Shown here: positions 1 to 6,284 of the stretch, piece by piece
Position numbering within the stretch: the first letter of the stretch is position 1
How the letters are laid out: every line of letters begins with the position of its first letter
Origin: Clostridia bacterium
GTDB lineage: Bacteria; Bacillota; Clostridia; Christensenellales; Borkfalkiaceae
Length of the DNA: 60,838 nt
Reading direction: 5' to 3'
NCBI GenBank assembly: GCA_017471785.1
Contig: JAFURP010000008.1
Coordinates: 1-60,838, forward strand
The notes under the pieces: model-generated
The model's database searches: none
Told to the model about the DNA's origin: nothing
The model's input: the letters and a program-made list of their open reading frames with translations, nothing else
Made by a program: the position numbers and the translations under genes

Positions 1-184
1 TTTTTACGTCCGTTATATAATCTTGCCGTTTTCGTAATTTAATTACTATAGAGCCGTCATCTTGTATTTTTTCATCAGTCGTTTGGCAGCGCACGTGTAA
101 ATTCTCTAACCCTTTTAGGTATTGACAAACTTCTGCTTTATTTGCCTTTATCGTATCTTCTTTAGATGAATTAAGCTTCGCCTT
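1..184 (-). other. partial open reading frame running off the left edge, no start seen
   Basis: About 61 codons are open on the - strand down to base 1. An in-frame TAA lies at 185-187 and there is no ATG, GTG or TTG near the upstream end. The reading is hydrophilic (for example KANKAEVCQYLKGLEN) and looks protein-like. It could be a decayed gene, a gene with an upstream frameshift, or chance. It lies outside the prophage, downstream of the old tRNA-Leu terminator. Confidence 0.25.
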
Positions 185-208
185 TTACGTAAAAAGTATC
201 GTTCTCAA

Positions 209-236
209 ATCATAGCAAAAATTTAATTTATTTCAA
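209..236 (-). promoter_or_regulatory. possible sigma-A promoter
   Basis: On the - strand TTGAAA (231-236) is followed after 16 bases by TATGAT (209-214), pointing at the open frame that leaves the window. The match to the sigma-A consensus is good but the DNA is very AT-rich, so chance is possible. Confidence 0.35.
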
Positions 237-310
237 GTAAAATAAAAGAAATACTATAAAAATTTTGGGATAGTAAGGCTTTGCAAATTTAACGTTAAGT
301 CAATTTTCAA

Positions 311-355
311 AGAAAAAGAACGTAAATCAAACCCTTTTCGGTTCAACTTACGTTC
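311..355 (-). terminator. ancestral tRNA-Leu terminator, now cut off from its tRNA
   Basis: A 16-bp stem with three G-U pairs (arms 318-333 and 340-355, loop GAAAAG on the - strand) is followed on the - strand by TTTTTC. It reads leftwards just outside attL. Before phage insertion it would have sat a few bases past the CCA end of tRNA-Leu, so it is best read as the original terminator of that tRNA. Confidence 0.7.
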
Positions 356-359
356 AAAG

Positions 360-382
360 TGGTGCGGTCGACAGGAATTGAA
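360..382. repeat. attL, duplicated 3' end of tRNA-Leu
   Basis: The 23 bases from TGGTGCGG to AATTGAA are identical to 37382-37404, which form the CCA end, acceptor arm and part of the T arm of tRNA-Leu. The two copies diverge at the next base (G at 383 against C at 37405). This copy is the displaced tRNA fragment. Confidence 0.92.
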
Positions 383-433
383 GCTGTCGCAAAAATCGCG
401 CAAAGCCTTATAAATAAAGGGTTTCCGTGATTG

Positions 434-455
434 CTGTCCCACTACTGACCCAAAA
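434..455 (+). repeat. candidate integrase arm-type site, left
   Basis: The 22-base sequence beginning CTGTCCCA and ending CTGACCCAAAA matches 37284-37305 at 20 of 22 positions, in the same orientation. It lies about 50 bases inside attL, while the partner lies about 75 bases inside attR. That placement suits tyrosine-integrase arm sites. No binding data are available. Confidence 0.45.
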
Positions 456-500
456 TCACAACCGCCACTTTCGCGCGAGCTCACGGCTCGCCTTTTTCTT

Positions 501-698
501 TTAGTTGAGCCCTCCGCGGCGTTCGAGCTCCGCAACCGCCCACCGCAAAAACTCGACCTTTTTGACGCCGTGGCGCGCGAGCGTTGCTTCAATCTCCTCC
601 CGCTCCTCCGTTTTTAACGGAAAGGCAAGATTTGAATATGTGCCTTTCGTTCTTGCGCGGTACTTCTTGTCCGCTTCCTTTTGTGCTTCGCTTCTCAT
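501..698 (-). CDS. small ribbon-helix-helix-like protein
   Basis: 65 residues. After a basic N-terminus (residues 1-18) comes a strand-like segment (TYSNLAFPLKTEE) and two amphipathic helices (EEREEIEATLARHG and EFLRWAVAELERR). This resembles the Arc/CopG ribbon-helix-helix DNA-binding fold often annotated in phages as antitoxin-like. It is the last gene of a three-gene unit at the left prophage end. Its ATG lies just upstream of the preceding gene's TGA (overlap 696-705 region), with a purine-rich site in the overlap. A DNA-binding regulator is the likeliest role; the target is unknown. Confidence 0.65.
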   Translation of the reverse strand: MRSEAQKEADKKYRARTKGTYSNLAFPLKTEEREEIEATLARHGVKKVEFLRWAVAELERRGGLN

Positions 699-702
699 CT
701 TC

Positions 703-879
703 TCACGCCTCCTCTATTTCGAGTGTTATCCCGCAAGCGGAAAGCGCGGCGCGGGCTTCATCGGAAAAACCTTTTGACCGTGCGAGGCTCACGAGCTCCA
801 CGACGGCGTTCACGAGGTTTTCGGGGTTGATCTTGATTTCTTTGAGCTGTTCGGCGACTGCCTGTTCGATTTTTTTCAT
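703..879 (-). CDS. small acidic helical phage protein
   Basis: 58 residues starting MKKIEQAVAEQLKEIKI and ending ITLEIEEA. The site GGAG lies 13 bases before the ATG. It is predicted to be mostly helical, with no motif I recognise. It directly precedes the ribbon-helix-helix-like gene (501-698) and the two ends interlock, so they are probably co-translated. A toxin-antitoxin or regulator-partner pair is possible, but nothing in the sequence proves it. Confidence 0.6.
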   Translation of the reverse strand: MKKIEQAVAEQLKEIKINPENLVNAVVELVSLARSKGFSDEARAALSACGITLEIEEA

Positions 880-895
880 TTTAGTCGTTTTCTCC

Positions 896-924
896 TTGAC
901 TTATTTTTTTTAGTGTGCTATAAT
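896..924 (+). promoter_or_regulatory. near-consensus sigma-A promoter facing against the phage operon
   Basis: TTGACT (896-901), a 17-base spacer and TATAAT (919-924) lie on the + strand in the gap between two - strand genes. Transcription would start near 931 and run through three short hairpins, including the 7-bp stem 943-949/955-961. It would then be antisense to the gene at 983-1111. No convincing + strand reading frame follows. Confidence 0.6.
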
Positions 925-930
925 GAGTTC

Positions 931-1010
931 ACCCTTTCGGGCGGGGAGCTCATCGCTCCCCACCGTTCGGGGCTTGCGGTTTTTACCGCTTGCGTGTTGC
1001 CCTGTTGACG
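931..1010 (+). ncRNA. candidate small or antisense RNA
   Basis: DNA just downstream of the promoter at 896-924 can fold into three adjacent hairpins: CCC-TTTC-GGG near 932-941, GGGGAGC/GCTCCCC at 943-961, and GCGG/CCGC near 977-990. The 3' end is not defined because no T-run terminator was found. The transcript is inferred from the promoter and the stems only. Confidence 0.3.
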
Positions 1011-1111
1011 TATTTGACGGTTACGCTTGCAACCTTTCCGTCTTTGTCGTAAGATACTTTTATGTAGCTCACTTCATACGTCCGCGGGGCTTTTTCTTTT
1101 GGCTTTTTCAT
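983..1111 (-). CDS. small basic phage protein
   Basis: 42 residues (MKKPKEKAPRTYEVSYIKVS then YDKDGKVASVTVKYVNRATRKR), lysine- and arginine-rich with alternating beta-strand-like stretches. The start is set by a strong AAGGAGGTG 8 bases before the ATG; a longer upstream read has no such site. It is the first gene after the promoter at 1168-1196 and lies opposite the + strand promoter at 896-924. Its function is unknown. Confidence 0.65.
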   Translation of the reverse strand: MKKPKEKAPRTYEVSYIKVSYDKDGKVASVTVKYVNRATRKR

Positions 1112-1167
1112 AGCCCGCACCTCCTTTTGTTCACTCGGGTTTCGGTTTCCCTCAACCTTGTATATAT

Positions 1168-1196
1168 AGTATATCACATTATACGAGATATTGCAA
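1168..1196 (-). promoter_or_regulatory. promoter for the left-end accessory genes
   Basis: On the - strand TTGCAA (1191-1196), 17 bases, then TATACT (1168-1173). It lies after the terminator that closes the holin-like gene and before the genes at 983-1111, 703-879 and 501-698. These genes therefore appear to be expressed apart from the late operon, as prophage cargo often is. Confidence 0.6.
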
Positions 1197-1254
1197 CTAA
1201 AATCTACCCCTAAAACCGACTTTTTTCAAAAAAAATTAAACTTTTTTACACGAG

Positions 1255-1281
1255 AAAACGCCCCGCGTGGGGGCGTTTTTT
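1255..1281. terminator. bidirectional rho-independent terminator
   Basis: Stem CGCCCC (1259-1264) and GGGGCG (1270-1275). T-run of six on the + strand and AAAA on the other side, which reads as TTTT on the - strand. It lies just past the stop of the holin-like gene (1284) and closes the phage late operon. Confidence 0.8.
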
Positions 1282-1283
1282 GT

Positions 1284-1610
1284 TTATTCTTTTTTGTCGG
1301 TTTTCGCCTTTGTGTCCTGCTTCTTTTTTTGCTTTTCCGCATACGCTTCAATACTGTCGAAAGCCTTTTGAACGATCGCCTGTATGGTCTTTTTTGTTAT
1401 AAAGGGCTTGAAAGCGATCGGGACAATGCTGTATATTTGATCGACGGCGAGGCTCATTTTTTCCGTTGCGGTCTTGTCGTCCTGCTCGGCGTTGTTGACC
1501 GCGTCCTCCGTTGCCGCGTTGATTTTCGCGCGTATGCAAAAGTAATACGAAAGGCAAATGAAAAACACCGCCAAAAGTGCAAAAACTATGTTCAAAATTG
1601 TTTCTTTCAT
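1284..1610 (-). CDS. LLH-family holin-like membrane protein
   Basis: 108 residues. One N-terminal membrane segment (about 7-27, IVFALLAVFFICLSYYF) is followed by a long charged, coiled-coil-like region ending in a Lys-rich tail. Size, single membrane span and helical tail fit the phage holin LLH family, membrane proteins that time lysis. It is the last gene of the late operon, downstream of the tail tip and DGR genes, where lysis genes usually sit. No endolysin lies beside it, so the role is inferred from form and place. Confidence 0.65.
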   Translation of the reverse strand: MKETILNIVFALLAVFFICLSYYFCIRAKINAATEDAVNNAEQDDKTATEKMSLAVDQIYSIVPIAFKPFITKKTIQAIVQKAFDSIEAYAEKQKKKQDTKAKTDKKE

Positions 1611-1627
1611 CGTTCTTTTCTCCTATT

Positions 1628-1951
1628 CTATGAAATGTGATTAACACCCTGCTCCGCAAGAAAGTCGCGAATTTCGTGCTTTACGTCCTGCTCATAGGAG
1701 AGGGCTCGTTCGGTTTCCCCGTTTGTGTGCCCGTTTTTGAGGGCGATCGCGCAAGCCTCGCACAATGACATAGCGGCGAGTGTGCCGCGAATTTGCAAGA
1801 GCTCGAATTTGTGCCTGTTTTCTTCTTCTTTTCGCTTTTTATCGTCCTGTTCCTTTTCGCGTTTTTGCGCGCGATACAAAAGGTAGGACGCGAACGCGCC
1901 GAAAACTGCCGAGGGAATACCGAGGGCGAGGAGGAATTGCCAAACTTCCAT
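1628..1951 (-). CDS. membrane-anchored phage protein, holin- or spanin-like
   Basis: 107 residues from the ATG at 1951, whose start overlaps the stop of the gene before it. A membrane segment (about 5-26, WQFLLALGIPSAVFGAFASYLL) is followed by a charged linker and a helical domain with the conserved-looking pieces NGHTNGETERAL and FLAEQGVNH. This layout recurs downstream of tail genes in Bacillota phages. It probably belongs to the lysis or tail-end module. I cannot tell a holin from an accessory membrane protein. Confidence 0.65.
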   Translation of the reverse strand: MEVWQFLLALGIPSAVFGAFASYLLYRAQKREKEQDDKKRKEEENRHKFELLQIRGTLAAMSLCEACAIALKNGHTNGETERALSYEQDVKHEIRDFLAEQGVNHIS

Positions 1952-2091
1952 TATGCGCCGCCCTCCTCTACAATGCCAACGTCCACGGGCTCGCCCGCAA
2001 GACATTTATACCATTTTTCGCAAGGCTCGGAGCAACCGCCCCCAACCTCGCAAACGTCGCAAATGTTTTCAACCGTGATTGCCGCCGTCAT
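1951..2091 (-). CDS. Cys-rich mini-protein
   Basis: 46 residues (MTAAITVENICDVCEVGGG then CSEPCEKWYKCLAGEP...). It has five cysteines at 11, 14, 20, 24 and 30, a spacing that suggests a metal knot or zinc finger. Both ends overlap neighbours in ATGA/TAATG fashion: its ATG overlaps the TGA of the gene at 2088 and its TAA overlaps the ATG at 1951. That supports real, coupled translation. Function unknown. Confidence 0.65.
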   Translation of the reverse strand: MTAAITVENICDVCEVGGGCSEPCEKWYKCLAGEPVDVGIVEEGGA

Positions 2092-2459
2092 ACTGCACCG
2101 CCCTCGACGTCGAAGTATGCCCGGGCGTATGCCTTACACTCCTCGACGTGCGCCAAATATGCCACGTATTCCGCGTCGTTCGAGGCGGTGATGCCTTTCC
2201 GCGTCAAAGCGATTTCGTCGCCCGTGGTGTATTTCAACCCGATGAGCGCGCTCACCGCTTCCTCATACCCCGAAAGGCGCGCCGTGTCCCTGCGTTCGGT
2301 GTAGGTGTATTCCGTGTGTTTTTCTTCCGTTTCTTCGTTCGCGATCTCGACCGCCTCAACGTCCTCCGTCGCCGCGATCTCGTAAAGGTCGCCACAAAGT
2401 CGCCGAATTTCAAGCGATTGAGGCTTTTCCATAGCTTGCGATTTGCTTCCTGCTCTCAT
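2088..2459 (-). CDS. acidic phage protein downstream of the DGR reverse transcriptase
   Basis: 123 residues from the ATG at 2459, which has AAGGAG ten bases upstream; an internal ATG at residue 10 is also possible. It overlaps the reverse-transcriptase 3' end by 50 bases in another frame. The reading is acidic and mixed alpha/beta, with EYTYTERRDTARLSGYEEAV and a helical end. Proteins of this kind often follow tail-fibre genes in Bacillota siphophages. It is not basic or a four-helix protein, so I do not read it as an Avd accessory factor. Function unknown. Confidence 0.7.
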   Translation of the reverse strand: MRAGSKSQAMEKPQSLEIRRLCGDLYEIAATEDVEAVEIANEETEEKHTEYTYTERRDTARLSGYEEAVSALIGLKYTTGDEIALTRKGITASNDAEYVAYLAHVEECKAYARAYFDVEGGAV

Positions 2460-3510
2460 TTCTTATGATCTCCTTGACTGTTTTGACGGATATTTTCCCG
2501 TCGATATACTTCGCCGACACGTTCGCGCTGTCCGTGCTCATCACATAGCCGCGGTAGGACATAAACGCATAGGCTCGGTGTATGTTGTAGCCTTTCCACA
2601 AGCGACGCATGAGCCGCGTGAGCCGTAGAAAAATGCTTTTTCGGATCGTCGTCTTGTAGCGGTAGAATTTGAAGCCGACGAAATCGGTCGCTCGTTGCGT
2701 TGTTATCTTGCCTTTGCCGTTGTCGTAGGGCGTCCTGTAAACCTGCCAATTCGCCTTTAATCGACAGCGACGCCGACGCTCGATATATTCCGCAATTTTC
2801 ACCCGAGCGCGGTGCAAATGCCTTTTATTGCTCCCGTACATAACGACGTCGTCCATATATCGCACCATATACTTGACCCGCAAATTGTGCTTTATGTACC
2901 GATCGAGCCCCGTCAAATAGAAATTCGCGAGCGGTGCGGAGGTGTACCACCCAAGAGGCAAGCCGTCGTTTTTGTATGCGGTGATGACTTTCGCCAAGAG
3001 CCCGACAATTCGCGGGTCTTTGATTTTCCGACGGAGGAGCTCCGTCAAAATGCCTTTGTCTATCGACGCGTAAAAAGATTTTACGTCGATTTGTAAACAG
3101 TATTTCGTGTTCTTCGTGTCTTTCAAAAACCTTTCAACCGCCCGCTTCGCGTAGTGCGTCCCGCGTCCCTTTATGGAGGCGCAAGTATAGCGATCAAAAG
3201 ACTTTTCGAGCACGGGGAAAACGATTTGCATAATTGCCCAATGAGCACATTGATCGGGGAAAAATATCGGTTTGCAAAGCTCGCGCCGCTTCTTGTTTGT
3301 CCCCTCGTTGATTATCTCGTAAATACCCTCGCTGAATTCCGCCTTTTCGTCCATAAGGAAAGCGCGCAATTTCTCGGCGTATTCGTCGATATGCTCCAAA
3401 ATGTGCCGAACGTTCGAGCGTCGCCGTTTCCTCTTGCTTGCGTGTAAAATCGCCCGCTTGCAATTCTCGACGTCCGTGATTTCTTCAAGTTTTATTTTCG
3501 ACCGTTTCAT
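2410..3510 (-). CDS. DGR reverse transcriptase
   Basis: 366 residues from the ATG at 3510; a TTG at 3519 is the alternative. It copies template-repeat RNA into adenine-mutated cDNA that replaces the variable repeat. Motif A is QIDVKSFYASID (near residue 140-150). Motif 4 is GLPLGWYTSAPLANFYL (near 185-200). The catalytic box is YMDD (near 220), and DFVGFKFYR with RKS follows in the thumb region. Length and motifs match DGR enzymes rather than group II intron maturases, and there is no maturase or endonuclease domain. Canonical DGR enzymes show SQ in motif 4; here it is SA. The gene lies downstream of TR, which is downstream of VR. No avd gene was seen. Confidence 0.93.
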   Translation of the reverse strand: MKRSKIKLEEITDVENCKRAILHASKRKRRRSNVRHILEHIDEYAEKLRAFLMDEKAEFSEGIYEIINEGTNKKRRELCKPIFFPDQCAHWAIMQIVFPVLEKSFDRYTCASIKGRGTHYAKRAVERFLKDTKNTKYCLQIDVKSFYASIDKGILTELLRRKIKDPRIVGLLAKVITAYKNDGLPLGWYTSAPLANFYLTGLDRYIKHNLRVKYMVRYMDDVVMYGSNKRHLHRARVKIAEYIERRRRCRLKANWQVYRTPYDNGKGKITTQRATDFVGFKFYRYKTTIRKSIFLRLTRLMRRLWKGYNIHRAYAFMSYRGYVMSTDSANVSAKYIDGKISVKTVKEIIRNESRKQIASYGKASIA

Positions 3511-3643
3511 ATCCTGCAAAGTGCCTCTATTTGCTTTTCTCTTTCGCCCCGTAGGTGTTCACCCGTTGCCGTTTACTACCCCACCTTTGCTTTGGCGATA
3601 TTTTCTCCAAGAGGAGCGGGGGTTGTGTGCTATTTAAGAAATA

Positions 3644-3743
3644 GAGAAATGCGCGCCCCAATGTTCCAATTCGCATTGCCGACCCCGTTGTTCACGTTCC
3701 AATAGAACAACCCGTCATTCGCACCGTTGTTGAGGTTACCGCC
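3644..3743 (-). repeat. DGR template repeat (TR)
   Basis: 100 bases that align without gaps to VR at 3824-3923, exactly 180 bases away. The coding strand of TR has 24 adenines. VR differs at 13 of these and at none of the other 76 positions. Read in the VR frame, TR encodes Asn or Asp (AAY or GAY codons) at most of the variable sites, the usual design for maximal diversity. TR has no start codon and lies between genes. Confidence 0.95.
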
Positions 3744-3779
3744 CGCACACAACTCCCGATAATGATTTTATTTTATACC

Positions 3780-3799
3780 ATAGGGGGAGAGCCCCCTAT
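3780..3799 (-). other. hairpin/cruciform element downstream of VR
   Basis: A perfect inverted repeat with 8-bp arms ATAGGGGG/CCCCCTAT (3780-3787 and 3792-3799) and a 4-base loop. It lies 24 bases beyond the VR end, past the stop of the variable protein. In the Bordetella phage DGR a similar 8-bp stem with a 4-base loop just downstream of VR promotes target recognition. It has no T-run on either strand, so it is a poor terminator. Confidence 0.75.
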
Positions 3800-3809
3800 T
3801 TGACCCCCC

Positions 3810-5228
3810 TCACAAAGCCGCGTGAGAAAGGCGCGCCCCAATGTACCAAGCCGCAGAGCCGACCCCGTAGTACACGTTCCAATAGAACAACCCGCCATAC
3901 GCACCGTCGTGGAGGTAACCGCCGTGGAGCACGGTTTTCGCACCGAGCCCGTTTTGGTAGTAATAGTCGCAATAGTACGTGGTAGAGCTCCCGCCGACTT
4001 CCGTCGTAAGTTGCACGTCGGGGTATGCCGCGTCGTAGCCGAGGGCTTTCACGTAGCCGCTCGTAGCGGATAACGAGTAGGCGCATTTTTTGAACGCCGC
4101 GTTGCTTGCGGGCGTTGTCGTGTCCGTCCACGCGTCCAAGTCGTCGCAAATATACGGCACGAGGTCGTAGATCGTAACGTCGAGGATATGCGCCCAAGTG
4201 TTGCCGAAAATGTTTTCAATGCCGAGAGCCTTGAACGAGTGCTTGCCGTCGTTCGCCTCCGTGCCGTGCGTCGCGTCGATCGTGTCCGTTTGCCCCGTCT
4301 TGTTCGGGCGTCCGCTGATTTGCGTCAACGTTTCAAAAGCGTCGCCGTCGTGCACAATGTAAAGGTCGCCGATTTCGGTGATTGTCCTATAATTGCCGTC
4401 CGTGCCGTTCGTCGTGTTGCCCTCGATGACGCCGCCGACGACGTACTTCGACGCCGTTCCCGCCGCGAGCGTGATCGTTTTCGTTTCCGCGTCGTAGCTT
4501 TCGACGGTCGTCGCCGTAGTAAATACCGACTGCACGCCTTTATATACGCCGTCCGAGTTCTTCGTCCCGTACATAAGCAAGAGGAGCGGTTGCATAAGCT
4601 CGACGATTTCGCTCATCGTGGTAATGCTGTACTGTTCCTGCTCCGTGTCAATGCCGAGGCGCGTCCCGATCGCTTTCGCATAGTTATTCGCCGTCGTGCG
4701 GGTGATATTGTGCGCGGGGTATAAGCCCGTTTTAGACGTCAAATAGGTCGTGCCGTCTGCCGTTTCCTTGCCCGCTTCATACACGCCAATATCGCGGTAG
4801 TTCCAATAAGGGACGCCCGCCCTCTTAAACGCGCGAGGGAGCACGTAAAACGCCGCCACTTGCTTCTTGCAAAGCCACACGTAGGAATACACGCCGATTG
4901 TTTGCCGCCCGATATAGAAGCGCGCAAAGCGTTTGAAGCGGTTGCCCGCGCCGTCCGTGTAGTCTTTCGGCGCAAAAAGACTGATATAATCAAACGCGTT
5001 TTCGTTGACAGTCCCGCCGACGTTCGTCGTGAAGCTGATCTCCCACGGGGAAATAACGCCGTTTTGCCGCGTTACCCTTTCAACCACGGGAGAGCTTGCG
5101 CCGCTGACCCACCGAAAGCCGTACTCGATACCGTCGCCAACGGTTGCGCCTTGCGCTTCCGCGATACCCTCGACCGCTTCCGCGATACGTTTCCCCGTTT
5201 CGTCCGTTAAAATTCTATACTTTGACAT
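3810..5228 (-). CDS. DGR-diversified tail-tip / receptor-binding protein
   Basis: 472 residues with the start at an ATG behind AGGAG. The C-terminus (about 345-472) reads like the C-type-lectin fold shared by DGR targets: FGNTWAHILDVTIYDL, then GGLFYWNV, and a last strand GARLS. VR covers residues about 436-468. Eleven residues there differ from the TR-encoded version: 438, 440, 441, 444, 445, 453, 454, 458, 460, 462 and 467, mostly Tyr, His, Ser or Ala in place of Asn. It follows the BppU-like baseplate gene, so it most likely sits at the tail tip and binds the host surface. The ligand is unknown. Confidence 0.9.
   Translation of the reverse strand: MSKYRILTDETGKRIAEAVEGIAEAQGATVGDGIEYGFRWVSGASSPVVERVTRQNGVISPWEISFTTNVGGTVNENAFDYISLFAPKDYTDGAGNRFKRFARFYIGRQTIGVYSYVWLCKKQVAAFYVLPRAFKRAGVPYWNYRDIGVYEAGKETADGTTYLTSKTGLYPAHNITRTTANNYAKAIGTRLGIDTEQEQYSITTMSEIVELMQPLLLLMYGTKNSDGVYKGVQSVFTTATTVESYDAETKTITLAAGTASKYVVGGVIEGNTTNGTDGNYRTITEIGDLYIVHDGDAFETLTQISGRPNKTGQTDTIDATHGTEANDGKHSFKALGIENIFGNTWAHILDVTIYDLVPYICDDLDAWTDTTTPASNAAFKKCAYSLSATSGYVKALGYDAAYPDVQLTTEVGGSSTTYYCDYYYQNGLGAKTVLHGGYLHDGAYGGLFYWNVYYGVGSAAWYIGARLSHAAL
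3824..3923 (-). repeat. DGR variable repeat (VR)
   Basis: The 3' end of the tail-tip gene. It differs from TR at + strand positions 3830, 3845, 3850, 3851, 3856, 3857, 3869, 3872, 3895, 3899, 3908, 3911 and 3917. Every change is an A in the coding-strand TR. The invariant stretch around TTGGGGCGCGC (3833-3844) before the stop is the likely initiation of mutagenic homology. The GGCGGT end (3918-3923) marks where similarity to TR stops. Confidence 0.95.
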
Positions 5229-5240
5229 TTTTCTACTCCT

Positions 5241-5912
5241 TTATTCCTCGGCGTCAACCGCGCAAGGATATCCCTCCTCGTCATAGGTGAGGGTGATTTG
5301 CATTTTTGCATAAATTTCCTTTACTGCGTCGGCGTTCTCCGCCGCCGCGTTGATATTCTCAATCGCTTCGCCGAGTTCCTCCGACAGTTGTGCGTAGTCC
5401 GCCGCCCGAGCCTGTTCCGCTTGTACGCGCGCCGCCTCCGCTGTTCGGACGTCCTGTTCGAGTTTCACGACGTCGGCGATGAGCCCCGTCAAAATCTCGA
5501 CGCTTTCGTCCTCGCTCACGTCCTCCGAGCCGTAGCCCGCCGCTTGAACGTAAGTCTCCACGAGAGCCGACCGCAAAAGGTAAGCCTCGCCGTTTGCGTT
5601 TGTGCCGATCACCATAACGTCGAACGTGATTTTGTCGCCCGCACGCTCGACCGCCCATTTCGGAAGCGGAAGCGTGAACGTGCCCGCCGTCGCGTCATAC
5701 GACCCCCTAAACGCTTTTTTTTGTTTGTCCCCGCGCGTGATACCGATCGCGACTTCGTTGACCGTGCCGAACGCGTCGGCGGTCAACACCGCGCCGTTCG
5801 CCGTGAGCTTCACGGAGAAAAATCGCGAGTTGTAGTCGTTTTGTTTCACCAAGATCGGAATTTTGCGGTATAAATTATCGACGGGGATCTCAATGCTTTT
5901 TGTGTATTTCAT
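5241..5912 (-). CDS. BppU-like baseplate upper protein
   Basis: 223 residues from the ATG at 5912 (GAGGAGG upstream). The N-terminal half is a beta-rich domain opening KYTKSIEIPVDNLYRKIPIL and containing VKLTANGAVLTAD, GSYDATAGTFTLPLPKWAVE and KITFDVMVIG. This matches the BppU N-terminal baseplate domain. Residues about 150-205 form a long coiled coil (LEQDVRTAEAARVQAEQA). It presumably links the tail hub to the DGR-diversified receptor-binding protein encoded next. Confidence 0.8.
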   Translation of the reverse strand: MKYTKSIEIPVDNLYRKIPILVKQNDYNSRFFSVKLTANGAVLTADAFGTVNEVAIGITRGDKQKKAFRGSYDATAGTFTLPLPKWAVERAGDKITFDVMVIGTNANGEAYLLRSALVETYVQAAGYGSEDVSEDESVEILTGLIADVVKLEQDVRTAEAARVQAEQARAADYAQLSEELGEAIENINAAAENADAVKEIYAKMQITLTYDEEGYPCAVDAEE

Positions 5913-5913
5913 T

Positions 5914-6267
5914 TCAAACCTCCTCAATGAAGTCGCTCAACGCCCGAATGTCCGCGACGGACATTTTCATACAGGCGAGCTCGTCGAGGGTAAACGAGAT
6001 TTCGGGCGCGGTTGCCTCCAACTCGTCGAGATCGTGAAGCTCCGCGGAAAAAGCCGCACGTTTGTCCTCCGTTACCTTATAGCCGTTGCCTGTTTTATGG
6101 GCGTATTTGCTCAAAATTTCGTTGAATTTCGCGTCGTAGAAACCGAGGGTTTCCCGCTCGATTTCCTTGCAAAATCGAAAGATTTTATACGCGGTTTTTA
6201 TGTCAATTTGCTCGTTTTGATGATTGAGCAAAGCCGTCCGCGCGCTGATTATTTTGCCGAGTTTCAC
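5914..6267 (-). CDS. helical tail/baseplate accessory protein (DUF1617-like)
   Basis: 117 residues with a GTG start behind AGGAGG. The sequence is helical and includes IKTAYKIFRFCKEIERE and FDAKFNE-like pieces, ending with LADFIEEV-type helices. Short proteins of this kind (DUF1617-like) recur between tail hub and baseplate genes in Bacillota siphophages. The assignment rests on size, composition and place, not on a diagnostic motif. The stop abuts the start of the BppU-like gene. Confidence 0.6.
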   Translation of the reverse strand: MKLGKIISARTALLNHQNEQIDIKTAYKIFRFCKEIERETLGFYDAKFNEILSKYAHKTGNGYKVTEDKRAAFSAELHDLDELEATAPEISFTLDELACMKMSVADIRALSDFIEEV

Positions 6268-6284
6268 CGTTGTCCTCCTATTTA

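Larger units (their letters stand above)
3520..3809 (-). ncRNA. DGR RNA region (template repeat plus flanking spacers)
   Basis: This 290-base stretch between the variable-protein stop and the reverse-transcriptase start has no supported reading frame. It holds a GC-rich hairpin (3780-3799), TR (3644-3743), a small CTATTT/AAATAG stem just past TR (about 3630-3644) and a leader before the enzyme gene. In characterised DGRs the TR transcript extends into such a spacer, which the enzyme uses as its priming RNA. The exact RNA ends cannot be seen. Confidence 0.6.

Noticed and set aside
254..592. 112-codon open frame across attL on the - strand
   Set aside because: It covers the terminator and attL, reads as low-complexity Arg/Ser-rich sequence in part, and overlaps the real gene at 501-698.
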